64,000 nt of DNA from CAYJBH01 sp964370605 (GTDB taxonomy: Bacteria; Bacillota; Clostridia; Oscillospirales; Ruminococcaceae). The translations under genes and the position numbers were made by a program. Position 1 is the first letter of the stretch; the number at the start of each line of letters is the position of its first letter. The DNA is taken from positions 61,165 to 125,164 of the forward strand of contig CAYJJX010000004.1 in NCBI GenBank assembly GCA_964370605.1. The letters are read 5' to 3'. Shown here in pieces: positions 29,645-38,220 of this stretch. The notes beneath the pieces were generated by a model. That model did no database searches, was not told the DNA's origin, and saw nothing but the letters and a program-made list of their open reading frames with translations.

Positions 29645-31012
29645 ATGAACGACAACATTCCGTACAAGATTTATCTCAGTGAAAATGAGCTTCCCAAAGC
29701 ATGGCATAATGTCCGCGCGGTCATGAAAGAAAAACCGGAAGGTTTTGTGGGGCCGGACGGCTCGCCCGTTCCACCCGAGGCACTCGCGGGGCTGTTTTGC
29801 TCCGAACTCATCGATCAGGAATACAACGTGACCGACGAGTATATCCCCATTCCGGAGGATATCCGCAGTTTCTATCGTATGTATCGTCCGTCGCCACTTG
29901 TGCGTGCCTACTGCCTTGAAAGAAAACTTAATACCCCTGCACACATATACTATAAATTTGAGGGTAACAACACCTCCGGCAGTCACAAGCTCAACAGCGC
30001 CGCCGCTCAGGTGTACTATGCAAAACAACAAGGTCTCACCTCACTTACCACCGAAACGGGAGCAGGACAATGGGGAAGTGCTCTTTCCATGGCTTGCGCC
30101 TACTATGGTTTAGACCTATCGGTTTATATGGTGAAGATTTCCAGTGAGCAAAAACCATATCGTAAACTTTTGATGCAGACCTATGGCGCAAACGTGGTGC
30201 CATCACCTTCCGAAACCACCGAAATCGGTCGCAAGATTCTTGCAGAGAACCCGGGAACAGGCGGAAGCCTAGGTTGTGCTATTTCTGAGGCGATTGAAGC
30301 CGCGATGAAAGGTGATAACTGCCGTTATGTACTTGGAAGCGTGCTGAATCATGTTCTGTTGCATCAGAGCGTCATCGGTCTTGAGGCAAAAGCAGCTATG
30401 GACATGTACAACATCAAACCGGATATCATTGTCGGTTGTGCAGGTGGCGGTTCCAACCTTGGCGGTCTGATTTCTCCATTTGTGGCAGAAAAGATTCGTG
30501 GCAATTCCGACGTTGAGATTATTGCGGTAGAGCCGTCCAGCTGTCCCTCCATGACACGCGGCAAATATGCCTACGATTTCGGCGACACCGGAAAAACCAC
30601 CCCGCTCATCAAGATGTACACTCTCGGAAGTGGTTTCATTCCCTCTCCCAGCCATGCAGGCGGTCTGCGTTACCACGGTATGAGCCCCATCGTCTCAAAG
30701 CTGTATCATGACGGACTCATGAGCGCACGTTCATACAGTCAAAACGAGGTATTTGATGTTGCAGTCGAGTTTGCACGTTGCGAGGGTATCCTCCCCGCAC
30801 CGGAGAGCTCACACGCCATCAAAGGCGCTGTAGACGAGGCGATCAAATGTCGCGAGACAGGCGAGCACAAGAATATTCTGGTCGGCTTGACCGGCACCGG
30901 ATATTTTGATCTTTCCGCCTATGAAAGCTATCATAACGATAACCTCAACAACTATGTTCCGACCGACGAGGATTTGCAAAGAGGATTTGACACTCTGCCG
31001 AAGATGCAATAA
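29645..31012 (+). CDS. Tryptophan synthase beta-like protein TrpB2
   Basis: The 455-residue PLP enzyme belongs to the TrpB2 branch, longer than TrpB1 (~400) and usually without an alpha subunit. It condenses indole (or a related acceptor) with serine to give tryptophan. Visible features are FEGNNTSGSHKLNSA with the PLP Lys115, TTETGAGQWGSA, IVGCAGGGSNLGG (phosphate cup, ~residue 267) and PAPESSHAIKGA. The N-terminal ~80 residues (PPEALAGLFCSELIDQE, RPSPLVRA) are typical of TrpB2. AAAGGAGAA precedes the ATG. No trpA or other trp gene is adjacent, yet a Trp leader peptide and terminator precede it, so the cell regulates it as a tryptophan-forming gene. Confidence 0.93.
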   Translation: MNDNIPYKIYLSENELPKAWHNVRAVMKEKPEGFVGPDGSPVPPEALAGLFCSELIDQEYNVTDEYIPIPEDIRSFYRMYRPSPLVRAYCLERKLNTPAHIYYKFEGNNTSGSHKLNSAAAQVYYAKQQGLTSLTTETGAGQWGSALSMACAYYGLDLSVYMVKISSEQKPYRKLLMQTYGANVVPSPSETTEIGRKILAENPGTGGSLGCAISEAIEAAMKGDNCRYVLGSVLNHVLLHQSVIGLEAKAAMDMYNIKPDIIVGCAGGGSNLGGLISPFVAEKIRGNSDVEIIAVEPSSCPSMTRGKYAYDFGDTGKTTPLIKMYTLGSGFIPSPSHAGGLRYHGMSPIVSKLYHDGLMSARSYSQNEVFDVAVEFARCEGILPAPESSHAIKGAVDEAIKCRETGEHKNILVGLTGTGYFDLSAYESYHNDNLNNYVPTDEDLQRGFDTLPKMQ

Positions 31013-31027
31013 TCAAAAGCACACAGA

Positions 31028-31069
31028 AAAACGACTGCGAGATGCCTAATGACATTTTGCAGTCGTTTT
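31028..31069 (+). terminator. Terminator after trpB2
   Basis: AAAACGACTGC / GCAGTCGTTTT is an 11-bp stem beginning 16 bases past the stop, with a 20-base loop and a short T-run within the 3' arm. Confidence 0.65.
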
Positions 31070-31101
31070 GTACCAAAGAAATGAGAATAATTCATACAAA
31101 A

Positions 31102-31131
31102 AAAGGTAGTAATGTCAGCATTACTACCTTT
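31102..31131. terminator. Bidirectional terminator between trpB2 and pckG
   Basis: AAAGGTAGTAAT-GTCAGC-ATTACTACCTTT is a 12-bp perfect stem with A and T tracts on both sides, 25 bases beyond the pckG stop, so it can serve both converging transcripts. Confidence 0.75.
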
Positions 31132-31155
31132 CTCTATTATTGCCTTACAAATAGA

Positions 31156-32922
31156 CTATTTGTTCAAGCGAGCTTCTTGTTTTTCCAGCTCATCGCAAAG
31201 TTCTTTCGGCATTCTTGCGCCGATTTTTTGATAGAACTCACGGCAAGCGGCGGCATCTTCCAGCCAAAGTGCCTTGTCAACGTCAAGCAGACCTTCAACA
31301 ACTTCAAGAGTGATGTCATCAAGACCTTCGATGTCGATGTCGGCGGCTTTTGGCAGGTAGCCGATTGGGCTTTCAACAGCGTCAGCATTTCCGTGGCAAC
31401 GCTCAACAATCCAGTTAAGAACACGCATATTGTCGCCAAATCCGGGCCAGATGAACTTGCCTTCGTCGTCGATGCGGAACCAGTTGACGTTGAACACCTT
31501 CGGTGCTTTATCGCCGAGTTTTTTGCCCATTGTCAGCCAATGTGCAAAGTAGTCGCCCATGTTGTAACCGCAGAACGGCAACATTGCCATCGGGTCACGA
31601 CGGATAACACCTTGTTGACCTGCGGCCGCAAAGGTTGTCTCGCTAGCCATGATGGAGCCGACGAAAACGCCATGCTGCCAATCGAAGCTTTGGTATACGA
31701 GAGGAGCTGTCTTAGCACGACGTCCACCGAATACGATAGCGGTAACCGGAACACCCTTCGGATTCTCAAACTCGGTCGAGATGCAGGGGCAGTTTCTTGC
31801 CGGAGCGGTGAAACGGCTGTTCGGATGAGCACCCTTGTCGCCGCTTGCGCTATCCCACTTCTCGCCTTTCCAGTTGAGTGCATTGGAGGGCGGGTTTTTG
31901 TCAAGACCTTCCCACCATACGGTGTTCTCGTCGAGGTTATGAACAACGTTGGTGAAGATGGTGTCTTTTTGTGTCGAGATAAGTGCGTTCGGGTTAGATT
32001 TCATGTTGGTGCCGGGAGCAACGCCAAAGAAACCAGCTTCAGGGTTGATAGCATAGAGCTGACCGTCGTCACCAATGTGCATCCAAGCGATGTCATCGCC
32101 TACACAGAAAACTTCATAACCCTTGTCGAGGTATGCTTGTGGCGGGATAAGCATGGCAAGGTTTGTCTTACCACAAGCCGATGGGAATGCGCCTGTGACA
32201 TAGTCGATAGTGCCATCCGGCTTTTTCAGGCCGAGGATAAGCATATGCTCAGCCATCCAACCTTCTTTGAATCCTTGGTAAGATGCGATACGAAGTGCGA
32301 AACACTTTTTGCCAAGCAGAACGTTTCCGCCGTATCCGCTGTTGATACTCCAGATTGCGTTGTCTTCCGGGAAGTGGCAGATATAACGGTTTTCTTCATC
32401 GATATCAGCCTTGCCGTGCAGACCGCGAACAAAGTCGTTAGATTCACCAAGCTGGTCAACTGCGCCCTGTCCGATGCGGCACATGATGTCCATGTTAAGA
32501 ACAACATAGATGCTGTCGGTCAGCTCGATACCTACTTTGGAGTAAGGGGAGCCGAGCGGGCCCATGCAGTAGGGGATAACGTACATTGTACGGCCGTTGT
32601 AGGCACCGTCAAAAAGTTTTGACATCATGTCGTAGGCTTCGGTGGTTGCCATCCAGTTATTTGTTGCGCCGGCATCGTCTTTATCTTTTGTGCAGATAAA
32701 TGTGCGGTGCTCAACACGTGCAACGTCGTTTATAGCGGTGCGGTGAATGTAACAACCGGGAAGTTTGTCTTGGTTGAGTGCCTGCAGCTCGCCTGTCTCG
32801 AGGCTCTGCTTGCGAAGTTCTTTGAGTTGCTCCTCACTACCGTCGATGAAAACAACATCAGCCGGTTTTACGAGAGCTTTCATTTCTTCTAGCCAGTTCA
32901 GTACATGCTTGTTCGTAAACAT
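31156..32922 (-). CDS. pckG: Phosphoenolpyruvate carboxykinase (GTP)
   Basis: The enzyme interconverts oxaloacetate + GTP and PEP + CO2 + GDP; in anaerobes it often runs toward oxaloacetate for fermentation. The 588-residue product has YVTGAFPSACGKTNLAML (P-loop region, ~residues 240-257), FCVGDDIAWMHIGDDG (metal-binding), NPEAGFFGVAPGTN, RDPMAMLPFCGYNMGDYF and NWFRIDDEGKFIWPGFGDN, all of the GTP-dependent family. The GTP-type is less common in Firmicutes than the ATP-type. The internal ATG at 32922 is chosen because ACGGAGAC lies upstream. Confidence 0.96.
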   Translation of the reverse strand: MFTNKHVLNWLEEMKALVKPADVVFIDGSEEQLKELRKQSLETGELQALNQDKLPGCYIHRTAINDVARVEHRTFICTKDKDDAGATNNWMATTEAYDMMSKLFDGAYNGRTMYVIPYCMGPLGSPYSKVGIELTDSIYVVLNMDIMCRIGQGAVDQLGESNDFVRGLHGKADIDEENRYICHFPEDNAIWSINSGYGGNVLLGKKCFALRIASYQGFKEGWMAEHMLILGLKKPDGTIDYVTGAFPSACGKTNLAMLIPPQAYLDKGYEVFCVGDDIAWMHIGDDGQLYAINPEAGFFGVAPGTNMKSNPNALISTQKDTIFTNVVHNLDENTVWWEGLDKNPPSNALNWKGEKWDSASGDKGAHPNSRFTAPARNCPCISTEFENPKGVPVTAIVFGGRRAKTAPLVYQSFDWQHGVFVGSIMASETTFAAAGQQGVIRRDPMAMLPFCGYNMGDYFAHWLTMGKKLGDKAPKVFNVNWFRIDDEGKFIWPGFGDNMRVLNWIVERCHGNADAVESPIGYLPKAADIDIEGLDDITLEVVEGLLDVDKALWLEDAAACREFYQKIGARMPKELCDELEKQEARLNK

Positions 32923-32953
32923 AAGTTTTTGTCTCCGTAATTTCCTTAATATC

Positions 32954-32982
32954 ATTCTATCATTTTTTTTATGAATTTGCAA
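32954..32982 (-). promoter_or_regulatory. Probable promoter of pckG
   Basis: On the minus strand TTGCAA (32982-32977), 17-base spacer, TAGAAT (32959-32954), 31 bases before the start codon. Confidence 0.5.
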
Positions 32983-33198
32983 TATTATTTTGTAATTTTT
33001 TCGTCATAGCCGTTTGGAACTAATCCGAGCACGATTAGCATACATAAATTATTGCGTTATGCTACGTTATCCTCATTCGCAATACACAAGTATTACGGAG
33101 TCATCTGCCTTGCTAACACAAAATTTGTGTAAGTTAGGTTCAAAGAATTTTTGACGCAGACAAAGGGCTTTGTGGATAAATCAAAAAACGTGTTCGTA
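32983..33198. other. Intergenic gap between pckG promoter and tsaD end
   Basis: No coding sequence is credible here. One inverted repeat CTAAC...GTTAG (33113-33137) encloses an ACACA/TGTGT stem. It has no T-run on the minus strand, so it is not a convincing tsaD terminator. Confidence 0.4.
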
Positions 33199-34215
33199 TC
33201 AGTCCGTATCGGCTATACTATGTGTTATTTCAAAACTCGCATAGCCATTCAGTGCTATATCGCCGATACTTCCGCTTTTATATTCATAATAACCGGCGGC
33301 AGCGATCATTTCGGCGTTATCGCCACAGAGTGAAATCGGCGGCACAAAGAAACTGCGACCGTCTGCAAGGCAGTCGGTTTCAATTTGATTTTTCAACAGC
33401 AAATTTGCCGCAACTCCCCCTGCAAGACAGACGGTTTTTGTACCGCAGCGTTCGGCAGCGGCACGTAGTTTGTCGGAAAGAATTGATACCGTTTTGTCCT
33501 GAAAGGCAGCGGCGAGCGAATCGGCGTCCACACTCTCGCCCTTCATCTCAAGATTATTTTTCAGGTTCATGACCGCCGTTTTAAGGCCGGAAAAGCTGAC
33601 GTCAAACTCGCCAGGCGCTTTAGGTGTCGGGAGAGTGTAGCGTGTGGCATCACCGCGCAAAGCAGCTTTTGCAACGGCAGGGCCACCGGGATAACCAAGA
33701 TTCAGAATGCGTGCAACCTTGTCGAATGCTTCGCCGGCGGCATCGTCAACCGTTCTTCCGAGCACTTCGAACTCAGTATATCCAAGCACATTCACGATAT
33801 GACTATGTCCGCCGGAGGCAACAAGGCAAAGGAACGGGGGCTTGAGTTCGGGATATGAAATATATAGTGCGGCAATATGTCCGCGAAGATGGTGTACCGG
33901 TATCAGCGGAATGTCATGCGCATATGCATAAGCTTTAGCGAAGTTAATTCCGACAAGCAGTGCACCGATAAGTCCCGGCGCAAACGTTACCGCAACCACA
34001 TCGGGTTTATCAACATTCGCATCAAATAAAGCACGTTGCACAACATCACAGATGCTTTCAATATGTCGACGAGAGGCAAGCTCCGGCACGACTCCGCCGT
34101 AATTGCCATGCTCTTCTACCTGTGACGCCACGACGCCGGAAAGCACCTGCCTGCCGTCTTTTACGACGGCGGCGGCAGTTTCGTCACAGCTCGATTCGAT
34201 TCCGAGTACTATCAA
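33199..34215 (-). CDS. tsaD: tRNA N6-adenosine threonylcarbamoyltransferase TsaD
   Basis: TsaD transfers threonylcarbamoyl to A37 of ANN-reading tRNAs, working with TsaB, TsaE and TsaC. The 338-residue product has the ASKHA start VLGIESSCDETAAAVV, the metal site HHLRGHIAAL (His-x3-His, ~residues 110-115), LVASGGHSHIV, DDAAGEAFDKVAR, GYPGGPAV and the C-terminal LCGDNAEMIAAAG. AAAGGATGATAACGGAG lies before the start in the minus direction. rimI is 26 bases upstream, a common pairing (tsaB-rimI-tsaD), but tsaB is not in this group. Confidence 0.97.
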   Translation of the reverse strand: MIVLGIESSCDETAAAVVKDGRQVLSGVVASQVEEHGNYGGVVPELASRRHIESICDVVQRALFDANVDKPDVVAVTFAPGLIGALLVGINFAKAYAYAHDIPLIPVHHLRGHIAALYISYPELKPPFLCLVASGGHSHIVNVLGYTEFEVLGRTVDDAAGEAFDKVARILNLGYPGGPAVAKAALRGDATRYTLPTPKAPGEFDVSFSGLKTAVMNLKNNLEMKGESVDADSLAAAFQDKTVSILSDKLRAAAERCGTKTVCLAGGVAANLLLKNQIETDCLADGRSFFVPPISLCGDNAEMIAAAGYYEYKSGSIGDIALNGYASFEITHSIADTD

Positions 34216-34241
34216 AACTCCGTTATCATCCTTTCAAAAAA

Positions 34242-34688
34242 TTATTGTTCAGCCGTATTGATTTTTTTAACATATAGAAGTGCATCATCGTCCGGATCAG
34301 AATAAAATCCTTTTCGCATGCCACATCGTTCAAACTCGAAGGCGGAATATAGTGCTATTGCGGCGATATTTTTTGAGCGAACCTCTAAAAATATACTATT
34401 CACTTTGCGTTTGGATAGCTCGTTGACCGAATGGGTCAACAATTTGCTGGCGATTCCTTTTCGACGGTGATTCAAGGCTGTGGTCACCGAATTAATCGTT
34501 GCTTCGTCGCAAATGACGTGCAGTGAAATGTAGCCGGCCACCTCTTCGGCGTCAACGGCGCAAAAACCTATTGCACAAGGGTTTTTGAGTTCTTGTGCCA
34601 ACATTTCTTTGCTCCAAGATTCGTCGGAATCACACTGAGCTTCGTATGCTCCATCAAGAAGTTTTTCCTCAAAAGGAACTATTATCAT
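34242..34688 (-). CDS. rimI: Ribosomal-protein-alanine N-acetyltransferase RimI-like
   Basis: The 148-residue GNAT protein has the acetyl-CoA pattern AEEVAGYISLHV, TTALNHRRKGIASKLL (R/QxxGxG/A motif A) and LEVRSKNIAAIALYSAFEFE (motif B with catalytic-like Tyr). In E. coli RimI acetylates S18; in many bacteria rimI is linked to tsaB/tsaD. Its ATG overlaps the polA stop by one base (TGATG), so it is translationally coupled to polA, and tsaD follows. The name is by synteny and size. Confidence 0.85.
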   Translation of the reverse strand: MIIVPFEEKLLDGAYEAQCDSDESWSKEMLAQELKNPCAIGFCAVDAEEVAGYISLHVICDEATINSVTTALNHRRKGIASKLLTHSVNELSKRKVNSIFLEVRSKNIAAIALYSAFEFERCGMRKGFYSDPDDDALLYVKKINTAEQ

Positions 34689-37183
34689 CAGTGCGCCTCA
34701 ATCCAGTTTTGTCCGCTTGAAGCCTCGACCGACATTGCCACATTCAACTCGGCGGCGGATTGCATTTCATCGGAGAGTAGTTGTTTGACTGTATTGGTCA
34801 ACGCGCTGTCACACTCCACAAGCAATTCGTCGTGCACCTGTAAAATGAGGCGAGCATCAAGGTTTTGTTCTTTTAACCGACGATAGACACGCACCATTGC
34901 AATTTTTATGATATCGGCGGCGGTGCCCTGTATCGGGGTGTTCATGGCGATTCGCTCCCCCATCTTTTTGACATTAGCATTGCTGACTTTCAGCTCCGGA
35001 ATAACCCTTCGGCGCCCGAAGTGTGTGGTGACATAACCATTGTTTTTGGCATCTTCTACCGTCTTTTTCAGATATTTATCGACACCGGAAAATTGGGTGA
35101 GATAGTTTTTGATGAAACCGTCCGCCTCTTTGACCGTGACGCCGATATCTTTTGCCAGTGAAAAGGCGCCGATACCGTAGACTATGCCGAAATTGACTGC
35201 CTTTGCTCGGCGGCGCATCTCAGAGGTTACCATGAGCGGTGGCAGATCAAACACCTTTGCGGCGGTGGTTTGATGAATATCTTCTCCCGACAGGAACGCC
35301 TGTTGCATCACCTTGTCGGCAGAAAGAGAGGCGAGGATTCGAAGTTCAATCTGGGAATAGTCGGCATCTACCAGCGTTCTGCCTTTTGGTGCGATGAAGA
35401 ATCGACGAAGTTCTCTGCCGAGCTCGGTTCTCACCGGAATGTTTTGCAGATTTGGCTCTTTTGAGCTTATTCGGCCGGTACGCGTCTCGGTCTGCTTGAA
35501 AACGGTGCGTATTCGACCGTCTTGGTCAATTTGGTTCATCAATCCCTCAACATAGGTTGAGTTGAGCTTTTGAACGGTACGATATTCCAATATCTTTTCC
35601 ACGACAGGATGATATTTTTTTAGGTTGTCCAGTGTTTCAGCATCGGTGGAGTAGCCGGATTTAGTTTTCTTTCCGGTCGGTAGGTCCAGCACCTCGAAAA
35701 GCGCAACTCCGAGTTGTTTTGGAGAATTGAGGTTGAACTCATAGCCGACTTCGGAGTATATCTCTTCAACCAATCGCTCCATGTCGGCGCTCAAACGCTT
35801 GCCAAAAGCGCGTATACCGTCGGCATCAACCGCAAAACCGACCAACTCCATGTCAGAGAGCACCTCGGAAAGTGGTAATTCAATGTCGGTCATCAGACGG
35901 TACATTCCCGCCTCTTTGAGCTCGAGATCGAGAATTTCAAAAAGCGGTACGATGCCATCCTGCTCTCGTTCTGCCGAGATGCCGTACTCCTGCGATAGTG
36001 ATAAAAGCCCATAGTCTTTTGCGGACGGGTTGAGCAGATAGGCGGCAAGCTTTGCGTCAAAAACAATGTTTTTAATCGACAAGCCTCTCCGAAATGCCGC
36101 ATGATATAACGCTTTTGCATCAAAACAATACTTATCATTCGGCAAAGTTAGCAATTCTTTAAATCGTTGACCGTTTGGGTCAATTTCTTCACATCGCTCA
36201 CCGTCACAGCAAATTATTTTGTCGGTGACTGCAAAATACAGCCGCGACGACGCTGAATCGACCTTACCGTCTATGAGATTTTTTGACTCGACAGTGTCCC
36301 GTGCGACAGCAACGTCTTCGAGTTTCAAGCGCTCTTTCAGTTTTGCCATTTCAAGTCGGGAAAGCAATTGCACTGCGCCGCTTGGGTCGCCTAGCTGCTT
36401 AATATAACTGTTTGGATCGGTGTCGATGGGAGCGTTGCAGTTTATCTCGGCAAGACGCAGACTGAGCTTGACCGCCTCTTTTGAATCGATCAATTTTTGC
36501 CGTGCGGCCGGTTTGATTTCCGGATCATCAAGATTTTTGTACAGCTCTTCGATACTGCCAAACCTTGAAATTAATTTACATGCTGTTACCTCTCCAATTC
36601 CTTTTGCACCGGGAATCTTGTCCGAAGCATCGCCGGCAAGGCCTTTCACATCAATGAGCTGTTTCGGAGTGACGTTATATTTTGCCATTATCTCAGCCTC
36701 ATCGATGAGGCGAGTTTCCCCTTTACCAAATTGTGTAGTGGTGAGCAAAAGTTTTACCGATGCTGAAACCAGCTGTTGACCATCACGGTCACCGCTTGCG
36801 ATAACGCAATCAATTCTATTTTCTGAGCAGTGTCTTGCCAGAGTTCCGATAATGTCATCCGCTTCATAACCTTCACAGGTCACAATGTTGTAACCGAGAA
36901 GCACAAGCAGTTCCTTTATTATGGGGAACTGGCTTGCAAGCTCCGGTGGCATGGGGGAGCGGCCTGCCTTATATCCGTCATACATCTCATGGCGGAAAGT
37001 TTTTGACGGCAGGTCAAAGGCAATGGCGACCGCTTCCGGCTTTTCCTGATCGATCAATTTGAGAAGTATATTCATAAAGCCAAACACAGCATTTGTAAAC
37101 TCTCCTTGCTTAGTCGAGAGCAATTTTATGCCGTAAAAGGCACGATTAAGCACGCTGTTAGCGTCAATACAGAGCAGTTTCAC
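34688..37183 (-). CDS. polA: DNA polymerase I
   Basis: Pol I removes RNA primers and fills gaps in replication and repair. The 831-residue product has a 5'-3' exonuclease domain (ANSVLNRAFYGIKLL, VIASGDRDGQQLV, KGLAGDASDKIPGAKGIGE), a central 3'-5' exonuclease-like domain, and a polymerase domain with motif A DYSQIELRILAS (~residue 607), motif B RRRAKAVNFGIVYG and motif C VHDELLVE (~783). The central domain (YFAVTDKIICC...) lacks the DxE carboxylates, so proofreading is probably inactive, as in other Gram-positive Pol I. It is divergent from dus across a palindromic promoter region. Confidence 0.97.
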   Translation of the reverse strand: MKLLCIDANSVLNRAFYGIKLLSTKQGEFTNAVFGFMNILLKLIDQEKPEAVAIAFDLPSKTFRHEMYDGYKAGRSPMPPELASQFPIIKELLVLLGYNIVTCEGYEADDIIGTLARHCSENRIDCVIASGDRDGQQLVSASVKLLLTTTQFGKGETRLIDEAEIMAKYNVTPKQLIDVKGLAGDASDKIPGAKGIGEVTACKLISRFGSIEELYKNLDDPEIKPAARQKLIDSKEAVKLSLRLAEINCNAPIDTDPNSYIKQLGDPSGAVQLLSRLEMAKLKERLKLEDVAVARDTVESKNLIDGKVDSASSRLYFAVTDKIICCDGERCEEIDPNGQRFKELLTLPNDKYCFDAKALYHAAFRRGLSIKNIVFDAKLAAYLLNPSAKDYGLLSLSQEYGISAEREQDGIVPLFEILDLELKEAGMYRLMTDIELPLSEVLSDMELVGFAVDADGIRAFGKRLSADMERLVEEIYSEVGYEFNLNSPKQLGVALFEVLDLPTGKKTKSGYSTDAETLDNLKKYHPVVEKILEYRTVQKLNSTYVEGLMNQIDQDGRIRTVFKQTETRTGRISSKEPNLQNIPVRTELGRELRRFFIAPKGRTLVDADYSQIELRILASLSADKVMQQAFLSGEDIHQTTAAKVFDLPPLMVTSEMRRRAKAVNFGIVYGIGAFSLAKDIGVTVKEADGFIKNYLTQFSGVDKYLKKTVEDAKNNGYVTTHFGRRRVIPELKVSNANVKKMGERIAMNTPIQGTAADIIKIAMVRVYRRLKEQNLDARLILQVHDELLVECDSALTNTVKQLLSDEMQSAAELNVAMSVEASSGQNWIEAH

Positions 37184-37210
37184 AATATCCTCCGAAAAAA
37201 TAATAAATTA

Positions 37211-37243
37211 AGTATACCACATTTTACTATTTTGTGGTATAAT
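37211..37243. promoter_or_regulatory. Divergent polA/dus promoter region with 9-bp palindrome
   Basis: A perfect inverted repeat TATACCACA-N11-TGTGGTATA (37213-37241) overlaps a -10-like TATAAT on the plus strand (37238-37243) and TATACT on the minus strand (37216-37211). No strong -35 is seen for either. The symmetry suggests a bound regulator or two face-to-face promoters. Confidence 0.5.
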
Positions 37244-37275
37244 TTTAACCGAAATTGATTTACAAAAGGGAAGTT

Positions 37276-38220
37276 ATGGCATTTTTTTGTGGCGTTGACC
37301 TGTCAAAAGGTGCGGTGTTAGCGCCGATGGCGGGTTTTACCGACGACATATTTCGCTTTCTTTGCGCCGAGCAGGGAGCGAGCATTACCGTATCTGAAAT
37401 GGTGAGTGCACGAGCAGTGACACTGGGTGACAAGAAAAGTCACGAGCTGTGCAAGAATCATTCAAAACTTTCACCGTATGGAATCCAACTGTTCGGCACA
37501 AGGCCAAGTGATTTTGCTACTGCCGCAGAAAAGTTGATGGTATATTCCCCCGATTTTTACGACATAAATTGCGGTTGCCCCGCTCCAAAGATCACCGGAA
37601 GCGGAGGCGGAAGTTCATTGCTCAAAGAGCCACAGCTTATCGGTGAGATTGTGAAGGCGGTTGTCGGCGCAGTCTCCATTCCGGTCACCGTCAAGCTGAG
37701 AACCGGAATAGAGGGCGAACCGTCTGCCATCGCTGCCGCAGTGGCCGCTGAGCAGGCAGGCGCTGCGCTGGTGACAGTTCACGGACGCTATCAAAAACAA
37801 GGTTATCGACCGCCGGTCGATCATGAAATCGCCGCAGAAGTCAAAAAGGTGATTACTGTCCCGATGCTGTTCAACGGAGATATCATAGACGTCTCAAGTA
37901 AAGACAAAGTGATATCGGCTACAATGGTCGATGGTGTGATGATCGGAAGAGCCGCACTGGGCAACCCGTTCATTTTCAGCGAGTTAGATGGTGGCGAAAA
38001 AGCAACATTGACCGACAAGGTCAATATGTTGAATCGTCATGCGGACCTTATATTTGAGCGGTATGATTTAGGTGGGATTGTTGCCTTTAGAACCCACCTG
38101 ACCCACTATATAAAAGGTTTTCGAAATGCCGCATCGCTTCGCCGCAGGGCGGTATCGGTCACAACTCGTGACGACGTTCGAGAGCTTGCAGATATTATGC
38201 TTCACTCGGTGTCAGAGTGA
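37276..38220 (+). CDS. tRNA-dihydrouridine synthase
   Basis: The FMN enzyme reduces uridines in the tRNA D-loop. The 314-residue product begins VLAPMAGFTDDIFRFLC, has EMVSARAV, GIQLFGTRPSDFA, YDINCGCPAPKITGSGGGSSLL with the catalytic Cys of the Dus family, VKLRTGIEG, VTVHGRYQKQGY and MIGRAALGNPFIF. This is a bacterial DusB-like member. The ATG at 37276 has AAAGGGAAG five bases upstream and is preferred to the TTG at 37255. Its last 26 bases overlap the convergent yfbR-like gene. Confidence 0.93.
   Translation: MAFFCGVDLSKGAVLAPMAGFTDDIFRFLCAEQGASITVSEMVSARAVTLGDKKSHELCKNHSKLSPYGIQLFGTRPSDFATAAEKLMVYSPDFYDINCGCPAPKITGSGGGSSLLKEPQLIGEIVKAVVGAVSIPVTVKLRTGIEGEPSAIAAAVAAEQAGAALVTVHGRYQKQGYRPPVDHEIAAEVKKVITVPMLFNGDIIDVSSKDKVISATMVDGVMIGRAALGNPFIFSELDGGEKATLTDKVNMLNRHADLIFERYDLGGIVAFRTHLTHYIKGFRNAASLRRRAVSVTTRDDVRELADIMLHSVSE

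Noticed and set aside
29380..29645. T-box riboswitch upstream of trpB2
   Set aside because: No T-box sequence (TGGNACCGCG-like) or specifier stem is visible, and a leader peptide with Trp codons explains the region better.
31042..32622. Long plus-strand open frame of 526 codons
   Set aside because: It lies opposite pckG, whose protein matches the GTP-PEP carboxykinase family over its full length. The plus-strand translation has no recognisable domain and no ribosome binding site.
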